A DNA stretch of 64,000 nucleotides from Leifsonia sp. NPDC080035 (GCF_040050925.1 NZ_CP157390.1:1736001-1800000); one strand, 5' to 3'. Shown: positions 31,741 to 41,003, counted from the first letter of the stretch. Numbers and translations are program-made. Notes: a model not told the origin generated them from the sequence alone.

Positions 31741-33057
31741 ATGAACGAGATGCCCACCCGCGCCCAGGCGCGTGCGAAGGAGAAGTCCGCTGGACCTTCC
31801 GTCGCCAGGCACGGCCGCCTCAAGCGGCACCACCCGTTCAAGACCCTCGCGATGTTCCTGGTCGCCGCCGTTGCCGTCGTCGGCATCAGCGGCGCCGGCG
31901 TCGCCGCGTACGCGGCGTACGACGTGGCGAGCAGCCTCAAGCCGTCCGTCAAGCTGGTGGATGCGAAGGGCAAGACCGTCGTCCCCAAGGTCGGGGCCAT
32001 GAACGGCGCGTTCAACGTGCTCCTCGCCGGGTCGGACAGCGGTGGCGGGAACGCGGCGTACGGCGATCGCGGGGAGAATCTCAACGACGTGACGATGCTG
32101 CTGCACGTCTCCTCGGACCACAAGAACGCGACGGTGATCAGCTTCCCGCGCGACATGTACGTCTCCATCCCGTCCTGCCCCGACCCCAAGGGCGGCAGCT
32201 TCGACGCGATGAGCCGGCAGAAGATCAACAACTCGCTCAGTTACGGCGGCCTCGCCTGCACGGTGCTGACGGTGCAGAAGCTGACCGGGCTCGACATCCC
32301 GTACGCGGGTGTGATCGAGTTCGACGGCGTGATCGAGATGTCGAACGCGGTCGGCGGTGTCCCGGTCTGTGTGGCCGGTGACATCACTGACCCGTACACG
32401 GGCCTGGATGTGAAGGCCGGCGAGAACACGCTGCAGGGCTCGCAGGCGCTCGCCTTCCTCCGCACCCGGCACGGCGTCGGTGACGGCTCCGACCTCGGCC
32501 GCATCAGCAACCAGCAGGTGTTCCTCTCCTCGCTGGTGCGCACGATCAAGAGCGCCGACACCCTGGCGAACCCGGCGAAGATCTTCGGGATCGCCAAGGC
32601 GGCCACCAGCAACATCGAGCTGTCGGAGAGCCTGAACAACGTGACGACGATCGCCTCGATGGCGGTGGCGCTGAAGAACATCGACGTGAGCAAGGTCGTG
32701 TTCGTGCAGTACCCGAACCACTACGAGGGCGACGGGGTGGTGCCGACCGAGGATGCGGCAGACACGCTGATGACGGCGCTCAAGAACGACCAGCCGGTCA
32801 CCCTGACCGGTGACACCGGCGTCGGCTCGGAGGCCGACCCGAAGTCGCAGCCCACCCAGGCCCCGGCGACCCAGGCCCCTGCCACGCAGGCTCCGGCGAC
32901 GCAGGCCCCTGCGACCCAGGCTCCTGCGACCCAGGCGCCGACGAGCGGCTCGTCCGGCGCGGGTTCCGGGAACGGCTCCGGCTCCGTCGAGCTTCCGGAC
33001 AACGTCCACGGCCAGACGGCCGCGCAGGTCACCTGCTCCAAGCCCTACCAGGACTGA
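31741..33057 (+). CDS. LytR-CpsA-Psr (LCP) family cell-wall ligase
   Basis: The 438-residue protein has a basic cytosolic N-terminus, one membrane helix (about 37-60, 'LAMFLVAAVAVVGISGAGVAAYAAY') and an extracellular LCP domain with 'FNVLLAGSDS', 'NDVTMLLHVSSDHKNATVISFPRDMYVSIP', 'INNSLSYGG' and 'LQGSQALAFLRTRHGVGDGSDLGRISNQQVFL'. LCP enzymes attach teichoic-acid-like or arabinogalactan polymers to peptidoglycan from lipid carriers. A Gln-Ala-Pro-Ala-Thr repeat tract (about 373-400) precedes a short C-terminal end with one Cys. GGGGAG lies before the ATG. A possible promoter is TTGCCA (31659-31664), 16 nt, TGATAG (31681-31686). Confidence 0.92.
   Translation: MNEMPTRAQARAKEKSAGPSVARHGRLKRHHPFKTLAMFLVAAVAVVGISGAGVAAYAAYDVASSLKPSVKLVDAKGKTVVPKVGAMNGAFNVLLAGSDSGGGNAAYGDRGENLNDVTMLLHVSSDHKNATVISFPRDMYVSIPSCPDPKGGSFDAMSRQKINNSLSYGGLACTVLTVQKLTGLDIPYAGVIEFDGVIEMSNAVGGVPVCVAGDITDPYTGLDVKAGENTLQGSQALAFLRTRHGVGDGSDLGRISNQQVFLSSLVRTIKSADTLANPAKIFGIAKAATSNIELSESLNNVTTIASMAVALKNIDVSKVVFVQYPNHYEGDGVVPTEDAADTLMTALKNDQPVTLTGDTGVGSEADPKSQPTQAPATQAPATQAPATQAPATQAPATQAPTSGSSGAGSGNGSGSVELPDNVHGQTAAQVTCSKPYQD
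32857..32943 (+). repeat. 15-bp tandem repeat inside the LCP gene
   Basis: Five 15-bp units encode QAPAT, followed by a partial sixth (QAPT). The units differ at third positions, so this is an old, length-variable linker likely to span the cell wall. Confidence 0.85.
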
Positions 33058-33064
33058 GCGGCCC

Positions 33065-33095
33065 GGGGGATGGCGGGAACATCCCGCCATGCCCC
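33065..33095 (+). terminator. Hairpin terminator after the LCP gene
   Basis: The perfect 9-bp stem ATGGCGGGA / TCCCGCCAT (33070-33078 and 33082-33090) with a 3-nt loop is extended by a G-run and C-run. It starts 8 bp after the stop codon. There is no long U-tract, as is usual in actinobacteria. Confidence 0.7.
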
Positions 33096-33211
33096 AGACT
33101 TGTACCAACTGAACTACGTGTATCTACCTGGCGCCGGCCCTGTGCGGCGGCGGACTAAGGCGGCACTCGACGCCCGCGGTCCACCGCGAAGCACAGAAAG
33201 CCAACCGACAC

Positions 33212-34447
33212 ATGACCAGAACCGAGAGCCGGCAGCAGCCTGCCACGCTCGTCCAGGCGGCAGGACTCTCCTACTTCCCGGTCGCGCTCCTCGCCCGTCT
33301 GCCGTACGCCATGATGGTCGTCGGCGTGCTGACCCTCGTCGTCTCCGCCCGCGGCGAGCTCGCGCTCGGAGGTCTGACCTCCGCGATGGTGGGCCTCGGC
33401 ACCGCGGTCCTCGGCCCGCTGATCGGCGCCGCCGCCGACCGGATCGGCCAGCGCAGGGTGGTGCTGATCACGGCGATCGCGAACAGCGTGGCCCTGCTCG
33501 GCATGGCGCTCATCGTCTTCAGCCCTGCCGCCGACATCTTCGTGCTGCTGGTCGCCTTCGCTATCGGCGCGACCGCACCGCAGGTCTCGCCCATGTCCAG
33601 GAGCCGCTTGGTCGGCATCATCGCCGACCGCCTCCCGGGCGACCGTCACGCGTCCGTGCTGAACGGGACGATGGCCTACGAGTCCGCGGCCGACGAGGTC
33701 GTCTTCGTGTTCGGTCCCTTCATCGTCGGCCTGCTGGCGACCACGCTGAATCCCGCCGCCCCGGTCATCGGCGCGGCCGTGCTGACGCTCGTGTTCGTGA
33801 CCGCGTTCGCGCTGCATCCCAGCGGCCGTGCTGTCCCGCTCGCGGTGGACGGCATGCCGGTCCGTCAGGCGCCCGCGCGGGAGCTGGCGCGTCCCTCGCT
33901 CGTCGCGGTCACCGTCGGGGTGCTCGGGATGGGCCTGTTCTTCGGCTCGATGCTGACCGCGCTGACCTCGTTCCTCTCCGACTTCGGGCATCCCGAGCAG
34001 GCCGGCCTCGTCTACGGCGTGATGGGCGTCGGGTCCGCGGCCCTCGCGCTCGGTGTCGCCTGGTTCCCGCTGCGATTCAGCCTGCGCGCCCGCTGGCTGA
34101 CGTTCGCGGGCATCCTCACCGTGTCCACCCTCGCCCTGCCGCTGGTCTCGACCGTGCCGGGGATGCTGATGGTGCTGCTTGTCGCCGGGATCGGCGTCGG
34201 GCCGACCCTCGTGACCCAGTACAGCTTCGGCGCCGAGCGCAGCCCGCTGGGGCGCTCCGCGACGGTGATGACCATCCTCGGCTCGGCCGTGATCGTCGGT
34301 CAGTCGGCCGCGTCCGCCCTGGTCGGCGCGCTCGGCGAGAGCCTCGGCACCCAGGCCGCCATGCTGGCGCCGCCCGCCTCGGCACTGATCGTTCTCGGCG
34401 CCGGCATCGCCAACTGGTTCCTCACCGGCCGACGGCCGGTCGCCTGA
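33212..34447 (+). CDS. MFS transporter
   Basis: The 411-residue protein has 12 hydrophobic helices and the MFS loop 'LIGAAADRIGQRRVVLITAIANSVALLGMALI'. 'GTMAYESAADEVVFVFGPFIVGLLA' resembles a group of actinobacterial transporters of unknown cargo. The ribosome site is weak. It stands alone between the LCP gene terminator and a tRNA gene, so context gives no hint of substrate. Confidence 0.85.
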   Translation: MTRTESRQQPATLVQAAGLSYFPVALLARLPYAMMVVGVLTLVVSARGELALGGLTSAMVGLGTAVLGPLIGAAADRIGQRRVVLITAIANSVALLGMALIVFSPAADIFVLLVAFAIGATAPQVSPMSRSRLVGIIADRLPGDRHASVLNGTMAYESAADEVVFVFGPFIVGLLATTLNPAAPVIGAAVLTLVFVTAFALHPSGRAVPLAVDGMPVRQAPARELARPSLVAVTVGVLGMGLFFGSMLTALTSFLSDFGHPEQAGLVYGVMGVGSAALALGVAWFPLRFSLRARWLTFAGILTVSTLALPLVSTVPGMLMVLLVAGIGVGPTLVTQYSFGAERSPLGRSATVMTILGSAVIVGQSAASALVGALGESLGTQAAMLAPPASALIVLGAGIANWFLTGRRPVA

Positions 34448-34486
34448 GGTTCGCTAGACTCGCTCCCGACGCCGCGCGCGGCGCCG

Positions 34487-34571
34487 GGAGGGCTGTCCGA
34501 GCGGCCGATGGAGCCAGTCTTGAAAACTGGTGGGCAGAAATGTCTCGTGGGTTCGAATCCCACGCCCTCCG
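34487..34571 (+). tRNA. tRNA-Ser (UGA anticodon)
   Basis: The 85-nt class II tRNA has acceptor stem GGAGGGC (34487-34493) pairing with GCCCTCC (34564-34570) and discriminator G. The anticodon stem is CCAGT/ACTGG with loop CTTGAAA, giving anticodon TGA (34521-34523), so it reads UCA-type serine codons. The long variable arm (TGGGCAGAAATGTCTCG) is typical of serine tRNAs, and the T-arm is GTGGGTTCGAATCCCAC. The CCA end is not encoded. Confidence 0.97.
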
Positions 34572-34612
34572 CAGACGGAAGCGGGGCGATCACGGCATGA
34601 TCGACACGCGGC

Positions 34613-36574
34613 CTAGATCTCGACGTCGCTGCCCATCGTGACGGTGCGGAGGGCCGGGAGCCCGAAGCGGGCGGCCGGGTCGGCGGCGTTGTGCGCGAGC
34701 GCCACGAACAGACCTCGGCGCCACGGCACCATGCCCTGACGGCGGGTCACCCGGATCGCACCGCGGGAGATGAAGTACGAGGCCTTCTTGAAGTTCGCGG
34801 AGTCGAGCGGGAGCGCCCCCACCCGCACGGCGGCGCGCAGCGCGCGCGGGATGTCCGGGTCGTCGGAGAACCCGAACCGGATGCCGAGGAACTCGATCCC
34901 GTCGTCCGTGTAGCCGAGGGCGTCGTAGTCGAAGGCCTCCTCGGGCGGCACGTGCGGCACCTGCGCGAAGGTGACCGCGACGATGATGACGTGCTCGTGC
35001 AGCACGTGGTTGTGCTTGACGTTCGCCCGCAGGGCCAGCGGCACCGTCTCCTTGCTCGGGTGCGGGAAGATCGCGATCCCCGGCACGCGCGGAAGGCGCA
35101 TCCTGCGCACCTCCTCCACGAAGTCGGCGAGCGACCCCTCCTTGCGTTTGCGGTCCGCCTGAACAAGCTGCCGGCCGCGGCGCCAGGTCGTCATGACCAG
35201 GATGACGACGGCGGCGATCAGCAGCGGCACCCAGCCTCCGTTGATGATCTTGGAGAGGTTGCCGGCCAGGAACGCGAGTTCCAGGCCGCCGAACGCGACC
35301 GCCGCGAGCACGAGCTTCCACGGCGCCCAGTGCCAGAGCGGGCGCGCGACCAGCAGGAGCAGCACCGTGTCGACGACCAGCGCACCGGTCACCGAGATGC
35401 CGTAGGCGGTCGACAGTCGGTCGGAGGAGCCGAACGAGAGCGTCACCGCCATGACCCCGATGAACAGCAGGATGGTGACCGCCGGCATGTAGATCTGGCC
35501 GCCCTCCCGCAGCGAGGTCTGCTGGATCTTCAGCGGAGGCAGCAGGCCGAGCTGCACCGCCTGCCGCGACAGCGAGTAGGCGCCGGAGATCACCGCCTGA
35601 CTGGCGATCACGGTGGCCGCGGTGGCGAGGATCACGACTGGGAGGCGTCCCCACTCGGGGATGAGCAGGAAGAACGGGTTGGCGCGGGCGGACGGATCGT
35701 TCAGCACCAGCGCCGCCTGGCCCAGATAGTTGAGCACGAGCGCGGGGAACACCAGGAAGAACCAGGCGCGCCGGATCGGCGAGCGGCCGAAGTGGCCCAT
35801 GTCGGCGTAGAGCGCCTCCGCGCCGGTGATGACGAGCACCACGGCCCCCAGGGCGATGAACGAGAGGAACGGGTGCCCGATGATGAACGCGACGGCGAAG
35901 GTCGGCGAGAGCCCGAGCAGCACCTCGGGGTGCTGGACGACCATCGCCAGGCCGGCCGCGGCGATCACGACGAACCACAGCACCATGACCGGGCCGAACA
36001 GCACGCCGACCCGCCCGGTGCCGAACCGCTGAACGGCGAACAGGGCGACCAGGATGACCGCCGCGATCGGGATGACCAGGTGCGAGATCGCCGGGACCGT
36101 GACGTGCAGGCCCTCGACGGCGGACAGCACGCTGATCGCGGGCGTGATGATCGAATCCCCGTAGAAGAGCGCGACGCCGACGATCCCGATCACGAGGAGG
36201 GTGCCGGCCTTGCCCGCCTTGGAGGCGTACAGGCGCTGCGCGAGTGCGGCGAGTGCCATGACCCCGCCCTCCCCGTCGTTGTCCGCCCGCATCAGGATCG
36301 CGATGTACTTGATCGAGACGATGATCGTGACGCTCCAGAAGATGAGCGAGATCACGCCGAAGACGTCGTCCTGCTGCGCCCGCACCGCTCCGCCGTCGAG
36401 CAGGAAGACGGTCTTCAGGGCGTACAGAGGGCTGGTGCCGATGTCGCCGAAGACCACGCCGAGCGCGGCGAGGGCCGCACCGTACATGACGCGCCGGCGG
36501 CGGTCCGCCCGCGGCGGGATGCGGGTCTCATCGTCCACGTCTTCGTGCGTGACGGCAGCGTGTTTCTCGTGCAC
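34613..36574 (-). CDS. kup: Kup-family potassium uptake transporter
   Basis: This polytopic membrane protein (653 residues from this GTG) has the Kup hallmark 'ALGVVFGDIGTSPLYALKTVFLLDGG', then 'SLIFWSVTIIVSIKYIAILMRADNDGEGGVMAL', 'VGVALFYGDSIITPAISVLSAVEGL' and 'GAEALYADMGHFGRSPIRRAWFFLVFPALVLNYLGQAALVL', with 12 helices and a C-terminal cytosolic domain of about 180 residues. It imports potassium with protons. An ATG at 36607 is in frame, but TAGCGT (plus positions 36582-36587) lies 7 nt before this GTG, so I prefer it. A 12-bp palindrome CGTTACGTAACG (36643-36654) is upstream. It converges with the tRNA gene. Confidence 0.92.
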   Translation of the reverse strand: MHEKHAAVTHEDVDDETRIPPRADRRRRVMYGAALAALGVVFGDIGTSPLYALKTVFLLDGGAVRAQQDDVFGVISLIFWSVTIIVSIKYIAILMRADNDGEGGVMALAALAQRLYASKAGKAGTLLVIGIVGVALFYGDSIITPAISVLSAVEGLHVTVPAISHLVIPIAAVILVALFAVQRFGTGRVGVLFGPVMVLWFVVIAAAGLAMVVQHPEVLLGLSPTFAVAFIIGHPFLSFIALGAVVLVITGAEALYADMGHFGRSPIRRAWFFLVFPALVLNYLGQAALVLNDPSARANPFFLLIPEWGRLPVVILATAATVIASQAVISGAYSLSRQAVQLGLLPPLKIQQTSLREGGQIYMPAVTILLFIGVMAVTLSFGSSDRLSTAYGISVTGALVVDTVLLLLVARPLWHWAPWKLVLAAVAFGGLELAFLAGNLSKIINGGWVPLLIAAVVILVMTTWRRGRQLVQADRKRKEGSLADFVEEVRRMRLPRVPGIAIFPHPSKETVPLALRANVKHNHVLHEHVIIVAVTFAQVPHVPPEEAFDYDALGYTDDGIEFLGIRFGFSDDPDIPRALRAAVRVGALPLDSANFKKASYFISRGAIRVTRRQGMVPWRRGLFVALAHNAADPAARFGLPALRTVTMGSDVEI

Positions 36575-36703
36575 GCGGCACACGCTACGCCGGTTCCGGT
36601 CGAACATCGCTGCGGCTTTCCCGGAGTTGCTCGCTCAAGCTGCGTTACGTAACGATTGCGCCTGCGCGAGCACGCGCAGTCGCTCCGTGCGAGGGCAGCC
36701 GCG

Positions 36704-39445
36704 TCAGCGGTCCTCGCGCCGCGGACGGCGCCGCAGGCGGAGGGTGAGCGCTCCGGCCGCGATGCCGGCTGCCGATGCCCAGAGCAGCCAGGTGGAGACG
36801 CCCGAGCCGGTCGAGGCGAGGTCGCCGCCGCTGCCGGGTGCCGCCGCGCCACTGGCGCCGGACCCGTCACCCGCGCCGCCCGTACCGCCTCCGCCGTCCG
36901 GCGGGTTCACGGGGGGAATCGTCGGGCCGATCACCGTGACCGTGACGGTGGTGGTCGCGCACAGGTCCGGGTTCAGCACGGAGCAGATCGTGTAGGTGAA
37001 GGTGTCCGTCCCGCTGAAGCCGGGAGCCGGTGTGTAGACGATCGACGCGCCGTCGATGCTCGCGGTGCCGTGGCCCGGGGCAGTCGCGACGAAGGGAGCC
37101 GAGGCGGCGCCGAGGTCGTTGTCCTTCACGGGGATGGTCACGGCGGTCTCGGCCGGGGTGGTCGCGGTGTCCGGGTTCGCGATCGGGTATACATCCACGG
37201 TGACCATCGCCGTCGCGCAGAGACTCGGGTCGCCGTTGTCGCAGACGATGACCGGGTACGTCTCGGTGCCAGTGAAGCCCCGACGAGGGCTGTAGGTCGT
37301 CTCCGCTCCGTTCACGGCCGCCGTGCCGGAGCGCGGAGGCTCGCCCGGGATGTAGGTCAGGGTCTGCCCGACATCGGGGTCCGAGGCGACGATCGTTCCA
37401 GTGACCGGGGTGCCGGTCACGGTGGTCAGGTGCAGAGGCTGGACGACGGGCGGGTGGCCTGCGGGAACGACGTCCACAGTGACGGTGGCCGTGGCGCAGA
37501 GGGCGGTGTCCGTCGGAGAGCAGCGCTGATACACGAACGAATCCGTGCCGGTGTAACCGGCGTCGGGCGTGTAGGTGATGCTTCCGGTCGCGGCGTCGAC
37601 CGTGACCGATCCGTGGGCCGGTGCCGTGACGAGGGCGGGTTCGGTCTCCGCGCCGAGGGAGTCGTTCGCCGCCACCGGGATCACGACGGGCGTGTCCGCG
37701 AAGGCCTGCGCGGTGTCGTCGGCGGCGGTCGGCCGGATCGGAAGGAACACGGAGGAGGTGGCGCAGAGGACCGGTGAGCCGTCGTCGCAGACGGTGTACT
37801 CGAAGGTGTCGTCGCCGGTGAAGTCGACGTCCGACCGGTACACGAAGACGCCGCCCGGTGCGATCACGGCCCTGCCGTGCGCCGGCCGGGTCGAGATCGT
37901 GTAGGTGAGCGTCTGGCCCGCATCCGGGTCGGCGGCGGTGACGCGGCCGAAGAGCGCGACGTTCGTGAAGCCGGGCTGGATGGCGGGGAACGCGTTCGGC
38001 GGGTTGTTCGCCGGTGGCGGTGTTGCGACGACCGTGGTGTCCGCCTGGCTGTCCGGGCTGCTGCCGTCGTTGTCCGCCGGGTTCGGGTCCTGCGTTGTCG
38101 CGGTGGAGCTCGCGGTGTCGTGGAGCACGGTCCCGACGGCAGCGGCCTGGCTCACGGTGAGCGTGCGCGTGGTCGATGCGCCGACGGCAAGCGCGCCGAT
38201 GTCCCACGTCACCGTCCCGCCCGTCACGGTGCCGCCGCCGGCGTCGACCACGCCGGTCGCCTCCGCGGGCAGCCGGTCGGTCGCGACCACGCCTGCGGCG
38301 TCGTCCGGGCCCGCGTTGGCGATCGTCAGGGTGTAGGCGACGTTGCCGCTCTCGAGCACGGTCGCCGGTCCCGTCTTCGTCACGGAGACGTCCGCGAACG
38401 GGATCGGTTCATCGGCGCATCCCGGCCGGGGTGTCTCGAAGTCGCCGGGCGGCAGGCCGGTGACGCGCACCACGTTCGCCACCGTACCGGTCTGCACGTC
38501 GAAGATGCTGCCGGCGGGGGCCTGGGTCACGACCTGGATCGGTGAGCCCGCCGAGTCCCCCGTGAACCTGCCCTGCACGCTGGTGGCTCCGGTGAACCGG
38601 TAGCCGCCGAATCCCGAGACGGTGCCGTCATCGGCGAGCCCGGTCGCGGCGAGCGCGGCCTCGACCGACTGCTGCCAGCTGCCGTTGTTGGTGAAGACGC
38701 CGGAGGCGATCACGATGCCGGAGTTGGTCGAGCCGGTGGCGTTGTTCGCGAGCGCGCCGCCGGTCCGCACCCGGCAGGAGTTCGCGAAGGCCGCGCCGCC
38801 GTTGATGGTCAGCGGGCCGGCGACCTCCACGGTCCCGGTGTTCTGCAGGAGGCCGTTGAAGGTGGCGGCGCCGTTCACGGTGGTGACGCCGGTGTTCTTG
38901 AGGCTGGCGCCGGAGTTCTCGTTGAAGGCGCCGTCGATGGTGAGGGTGCCGGCGCTGTCGAAGGTGCCGGAGGAGGGGGAGAAGCCACCGCTGACGGTCA
39001 GAGCGCCCCCGGCCGCGATCGTGAACATGGATGCGCCGTTCACGTTGAGACCCGCGAACGTCGCCGTCCCCTCCACCCCGAGCGCGAATCCGGTGCCGAC
39101 GGACACCGACGGGAAGGCCGCGTTGCCACCGGCGGCTATCACGACCGAGCCGGCCGCGTTGTTCATGTAGGCCGGCTGAAGCGAGGCGCCCGAGGCGACG
39201 CAGAGGGTCGCCCCGGATGGCAGGGCATCGATCCCGCCGCCGAAGCTGCCGGAGGCGAGGAGCACGGTCTCGCCCGCGGCGACGGAGACGGAGGGCGCGG
39301 AGGCGTCGAGGGTCCTGGTCGGGGTCGCGCACTGCGACGCGAAGGACGCCTGCGCGGGCGCGAGCGGGCCGGTCACCGCGAGAACGGCCCCCACCGCGAT
39401 GGCGGCGAGGGCTGCGACGAGGCTTCTTGTGCGGAGTCCGCCCAT
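36704..39445 (-). CDS. Large sortase-type surface protein with DUF11 and Ig-like repeats
   Basis: The 913-residue protein has a signal peptide (about 1-34, ending 'APAQAS'). An N-terminal region (about 40-330) is rich in short beta repeats ('FTIAAGGALTVSGGF', 'STGTLTIDGAF'-like units). A DUF11 domain follows (about 350-460, 'VSVTKTGPATVLESGNVAYTLTIANAGPDDAAGVV'), then tandem cadherin-like Ig domains (about 480-860, each with 'GTDSFVYQRC' or 'GTDTFTYTIC'-like ends). The C-terminus is LASTG, a membrane helix and RRRPRR, a sortase signal with Ala for Pro. It should be a wall-anchored adhesin or stalk. No sortase gene is in the window. Confidence 0.88.
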   Translation of the reverse strand: MGGLRTRSLVAALAAIAVGAVLAVTGPLAPAQASFASQCATPTRTLDASAPSVSVAAGETVLLASGSFGGGIDALPSGATLCVASGASLQPAYMNNAAGSVVIAAGGNAAFPSVSVGTGFALGVEGTATFAGLNVNGASMFTIAAGGALTVSGGFSPSSGTFDSAGTLTIDGAFNENSGASLKNTGVTTVNGAATFNGLLQNTGTVEVAGPLTINGGAAFANSCRVRTGGALANNATGSTNSGIVIASGVFTNNGSWQQSVEAALAATGLADDGTVSGFGGYRFTGATSVQGRFTGDSAGSPIQVVTQAPAGSIFDVQTGTVANVVRVTGLPPGDFETPRPGCADEPIPFADVSVTKTGPATVLESGNVAYTLTIANAGPDDAAGVVATDRLPAEATGVVDAGGGTVTGGTVTWDIGALAVGASTTRTLTVSQAAAVGTVLHDTASSTATTQDPNPADNDGSSPDSQADTTVVATPPPANNPPNAFPAIQPGFTNVALFGRVTAADPDAGQTLTYTISTRPAHGRAVIAPGGVFVYRSDVDFTGDDTFEYTVCDDGSPVLCATSSVFLPIRPTAADDTAQAFADTPVVIPVAANDSLGAETEPALVTAPAHGSVTVDAATGSITYTPDAGYTGTDSFVYQRCSPTDTALCATATVTVDVVPAGHPPVVQPLHLTTVTGTPVTGTIVASDPDVGQTLTYIPGEPPRSGTAAVNGAETTYSPRRGFTGTETYPVIVCDNGDPSLCATAMVTVDVYPIANPDTATTPAETAVTIPVKDNDLGAASAPFVATAPGHGTASIDGASIVYTPAPGFSGTDTFTYTICSVLNPDLCATTTVTVTVIGPTIPPVNPPDGGGGTGGAGDGSGASGAAAPGSGGDLASTGSGVSTWLLWASAAGIAAGALTLRLRRRPRREDR

Positions 39446-39496
39446 GGCGGGAAGTATCCCACCGCGCTCACGGGAGCGATAGACCCGGCGTTCCGG

Positions 39497-39952
39497 CTAC
39501 GCGGAACCGGCGTCGCGGAGCGCGCGGACCATGCTCTGCAACGCCTGGAACGCCGCCGACTGCTCGGACTCGGACATCCCGGCGAGCATCCGCCGCTCCA
39601 CCGAGCGGACCGCGGCGCTCGCCGCCTCCAGGCTCCGGCGGCCGCTCGCGGTCAGCCGGGTGGGGAGCGCCTTGCCGACGGGCGCCTCCGTCGCCCGGGT
39701 GACGAAGCCGTCGCGCTCCAGCGCCTGAAGCAGCACGTTCATCGTCTGGCGCGTGACGAACGTGCCGCGGGCGAGCTCCGAGTTGGACAGGCCCGGGCGC
39801 TGGGCGAGCAGTTCGAGGCAGGAGTAGTGGGTCACGCTCATCCCGAGCGGCCGCAGCACCTCCTCCATCGCCGCCCGCAGCGCGCTGGACGCCTCCTTCA
39901 GTACGTAGCCCAACGACGTCTCGAGGTGGATGCTGTCGTCGCCTTGACTCAT
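39497..39952 (-). CDS. MarR-family transcriptional regulator
   Basis: The 151-residue winged-helix protein has 'HLETSLGYVLKEASSALRAAMEEVLRPLGMSVTHYSCLELLAQRPGLSNSELARGTFVTRQTMNVLLQALERDGFVTR', with the recognition helix around 'VTRQTMNVLLQAL'. ATG 39952 is chosen; the frame runs further upstream, but that sequence overlaps the divergent VOC gene. Its own start codon lies inside one of two palindromes, so it should autoregulate and control the VOC gene. The ligand is unknown. Confidence 0.9.
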   Translation of the reverse strand: MSQGDDSIHLETSLGYVLKEASSALRAAMEEVLRPLGMSVTHYSCLELLAQRPGLSNSELARGTFVTRQTMNVLLQALERDGFVTRATEAPVGKALPTRLTASGRRSLEAASAAVRSVERRMLAGMSESEQSAAFQALQSMVRALRDAGSA

Positions 39953-39995
39953 GTCAGTATTCTGACATACGCTGAGCCATGTCAGAAAACTGACA
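39952..39995. promoter_or_regulatory. Twin MarR operators in the marR/VOC divergent region
   Basis: TGTCAGtattCTGACA (39952-39967) and TGTCAGaaaaCTGACA (39980-39995) are two perfect 6-bp inverted repeats with 4-nt AT spacers, 28 bp centre to centre. One overlaps the marR start codon, so both divergent genes should be controlled together. Confidence 0.88.
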
Positions 39996-40014
39996 CGTAA
40001 CGAAGGAGCATCCC

Positions 40015-40383
40015 ATGTCCGCCACCGGACCCGACTTCCTCTCCCTGCAGACGCGCGACCTCGCCGCCTCGCAGGTCTTCTACGAGCGCTATCTCGGCCT
40101 CGTCCGCTCCCCGGCCGGCCCGCCGCACGCCGTCGTCTTCGACACAGCGCCGATCGCGTTCGCACTCCGCGACCTCGTTCCCGGCACCGACCTCGACGCG
40201 GTTCCGCAGCCCGGCATCGGTGCGGCGATCTGGTTGCACGCGACCGACGTCCAGGCCATCCATGACGCGCTCGCCGCCGACGGCCACCGCATCGTCTCCG
40301 CGCCGATCGACGGCCCGTTCGGCCGCACCTTCACCTTCGCCGACCCGGACGGGTACCACGTCACGCTGCACAACCGGGCGTGA
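40015..40383 (+). CDS. VOC (glyoxalase/bleomycin-resistance) family protein
   Basis: The 122-residue protein forms one VOC module pair: 'FLSLQTRDLAASQVFYERYLGLVRS' with the strand-helix start, and 'GRTFTFADPDGYHVTLHNR' at the end (metal-site Glu replaced by His at the usual DPDGNxxEL position). Family members are metal-dependent lyases, dioxygenases or drug-binding proteins. AAGGAG precedes the ATG. It is divergent from and probably repressed by the MarR protein, so a response to a small toxic molecule is likely. Confidence 0.85.
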   Translation: MSATGPDFLSLQTRDLAASQVFYERYLGLVRSPAGPPHAVVFDTAPIAFALRDLVPGTDLDAVPQPGIGAAIWLHATDVQAIHDALAADGHRIVSAPIDGPFGRTFTFADPDGYHVTLHNRA

Positions 40384-40406
40384 GCGCGGGCTCGTAGCGC
40401 GGTGCG

Positions 40407-40988
40407 TCAGGCCGAGGGCGCGGGAGCTGAGGGTCGCGGCCGCACGCCCTCCAGTTGGAGCCGCACGTGGCGGCGCCAGTCCTCGTTTTCCCCCATGTTC
40501 GCCATGGCGCCGCGGGTGACGAGGATGAAGTCGTCGGCTCCGAAGTCCTCGCGCAGCACAGACTCTCGCACGGCGCGTTCGACGATCCGTGACACCACCT
40601 CGCGGAACGCCGTCTTCTCGGCCGAGATCGCCTCCCATCGCGGCTCCTCCGGGCCGAGCAGCGCCCGGCGGAACGCGGAGTCGCCCGCGACCGACTCCAG
40701 GTAGCCGTCGAGCAGCGCGGTGAAGGCCGCGTCGGCGTCCGGCAGCTCCTCCGCGGCGCGGGCGAGGTCGGTCGCCGCGGCGAACCGGCGACCGACGATC
40801 GCCGCGACCAGCGCGTCCTTGTCGGCGAAGTGCCGGTACAGCGTCCCGACCCCGACTCCGGCGCGCGCCGCGATCTCCTCGATCTGGACGTCGTCCCCGC
40901 GCTCGCCGAGCAGGTCGCCCGCGGCGGTCAGCAACGCCTCCCGGTTGCGGCGCGCGTCGGCGCGGAGGGGGCGGGCCGGAGACGTCAT
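40407..40988 (-). CDS. TetR-family transcriptional regulator
   Basis: The 193-residue protein has DNA-binding domain 'LRADARRNREALLTAAGDLLGERGDDVQIEEIAARAGVGVGTLYRHFADKDALVAAIV' and a short C-terminal ligand domain with 'ILVTRGAMANMGE'. It lies divergent from the NmrA-family gene with an 84-bp gap. TACACT is 8 nt before its ATG. It resembles the TetR protein at 42915-43496; both flank the same pair of redox enzymes. Confidence 0.88.
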   Translation of the reverse strand: MTSPARPLRADARRNREALLTAAGDLLGERGDDVQIEEIAARAGVGVGTLYRHFADKDALVAAIVGRRFAAATDLARAAEELPDADAAFTALLDGYLESVAGDSAFRRALLGPEEPRWEAISAEKTAFREVVSRIVERAVRESVLREDFGADDFILVTRGAMANMGENEDWRRHVRLQLEGVRPRPSAPAPSA

Positions 40989-41003
40989 GGCATCCGAGTG
41001 TAG

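Noticed and set aside
32857..32943. Possible CRISPR array at the 15-bp repeats
   Set aside because: The units are contiguous, in frame, encode QAPAT and have no spacers.
34487..34571. tRNA-Ser as an integration site for a mobile element
   Set aside because: Both sides carry ordinary genes with normal composition; there is no integrase and no repeated tRNA end.
36643..36654. CGTTACGTAACG palindrome upstream of kup as a c-di-AMP riboswitch or regulator site
   Set aside because: It is only 12 bp and single; no ydaO-type RNA structure is evident in the short upstream region.
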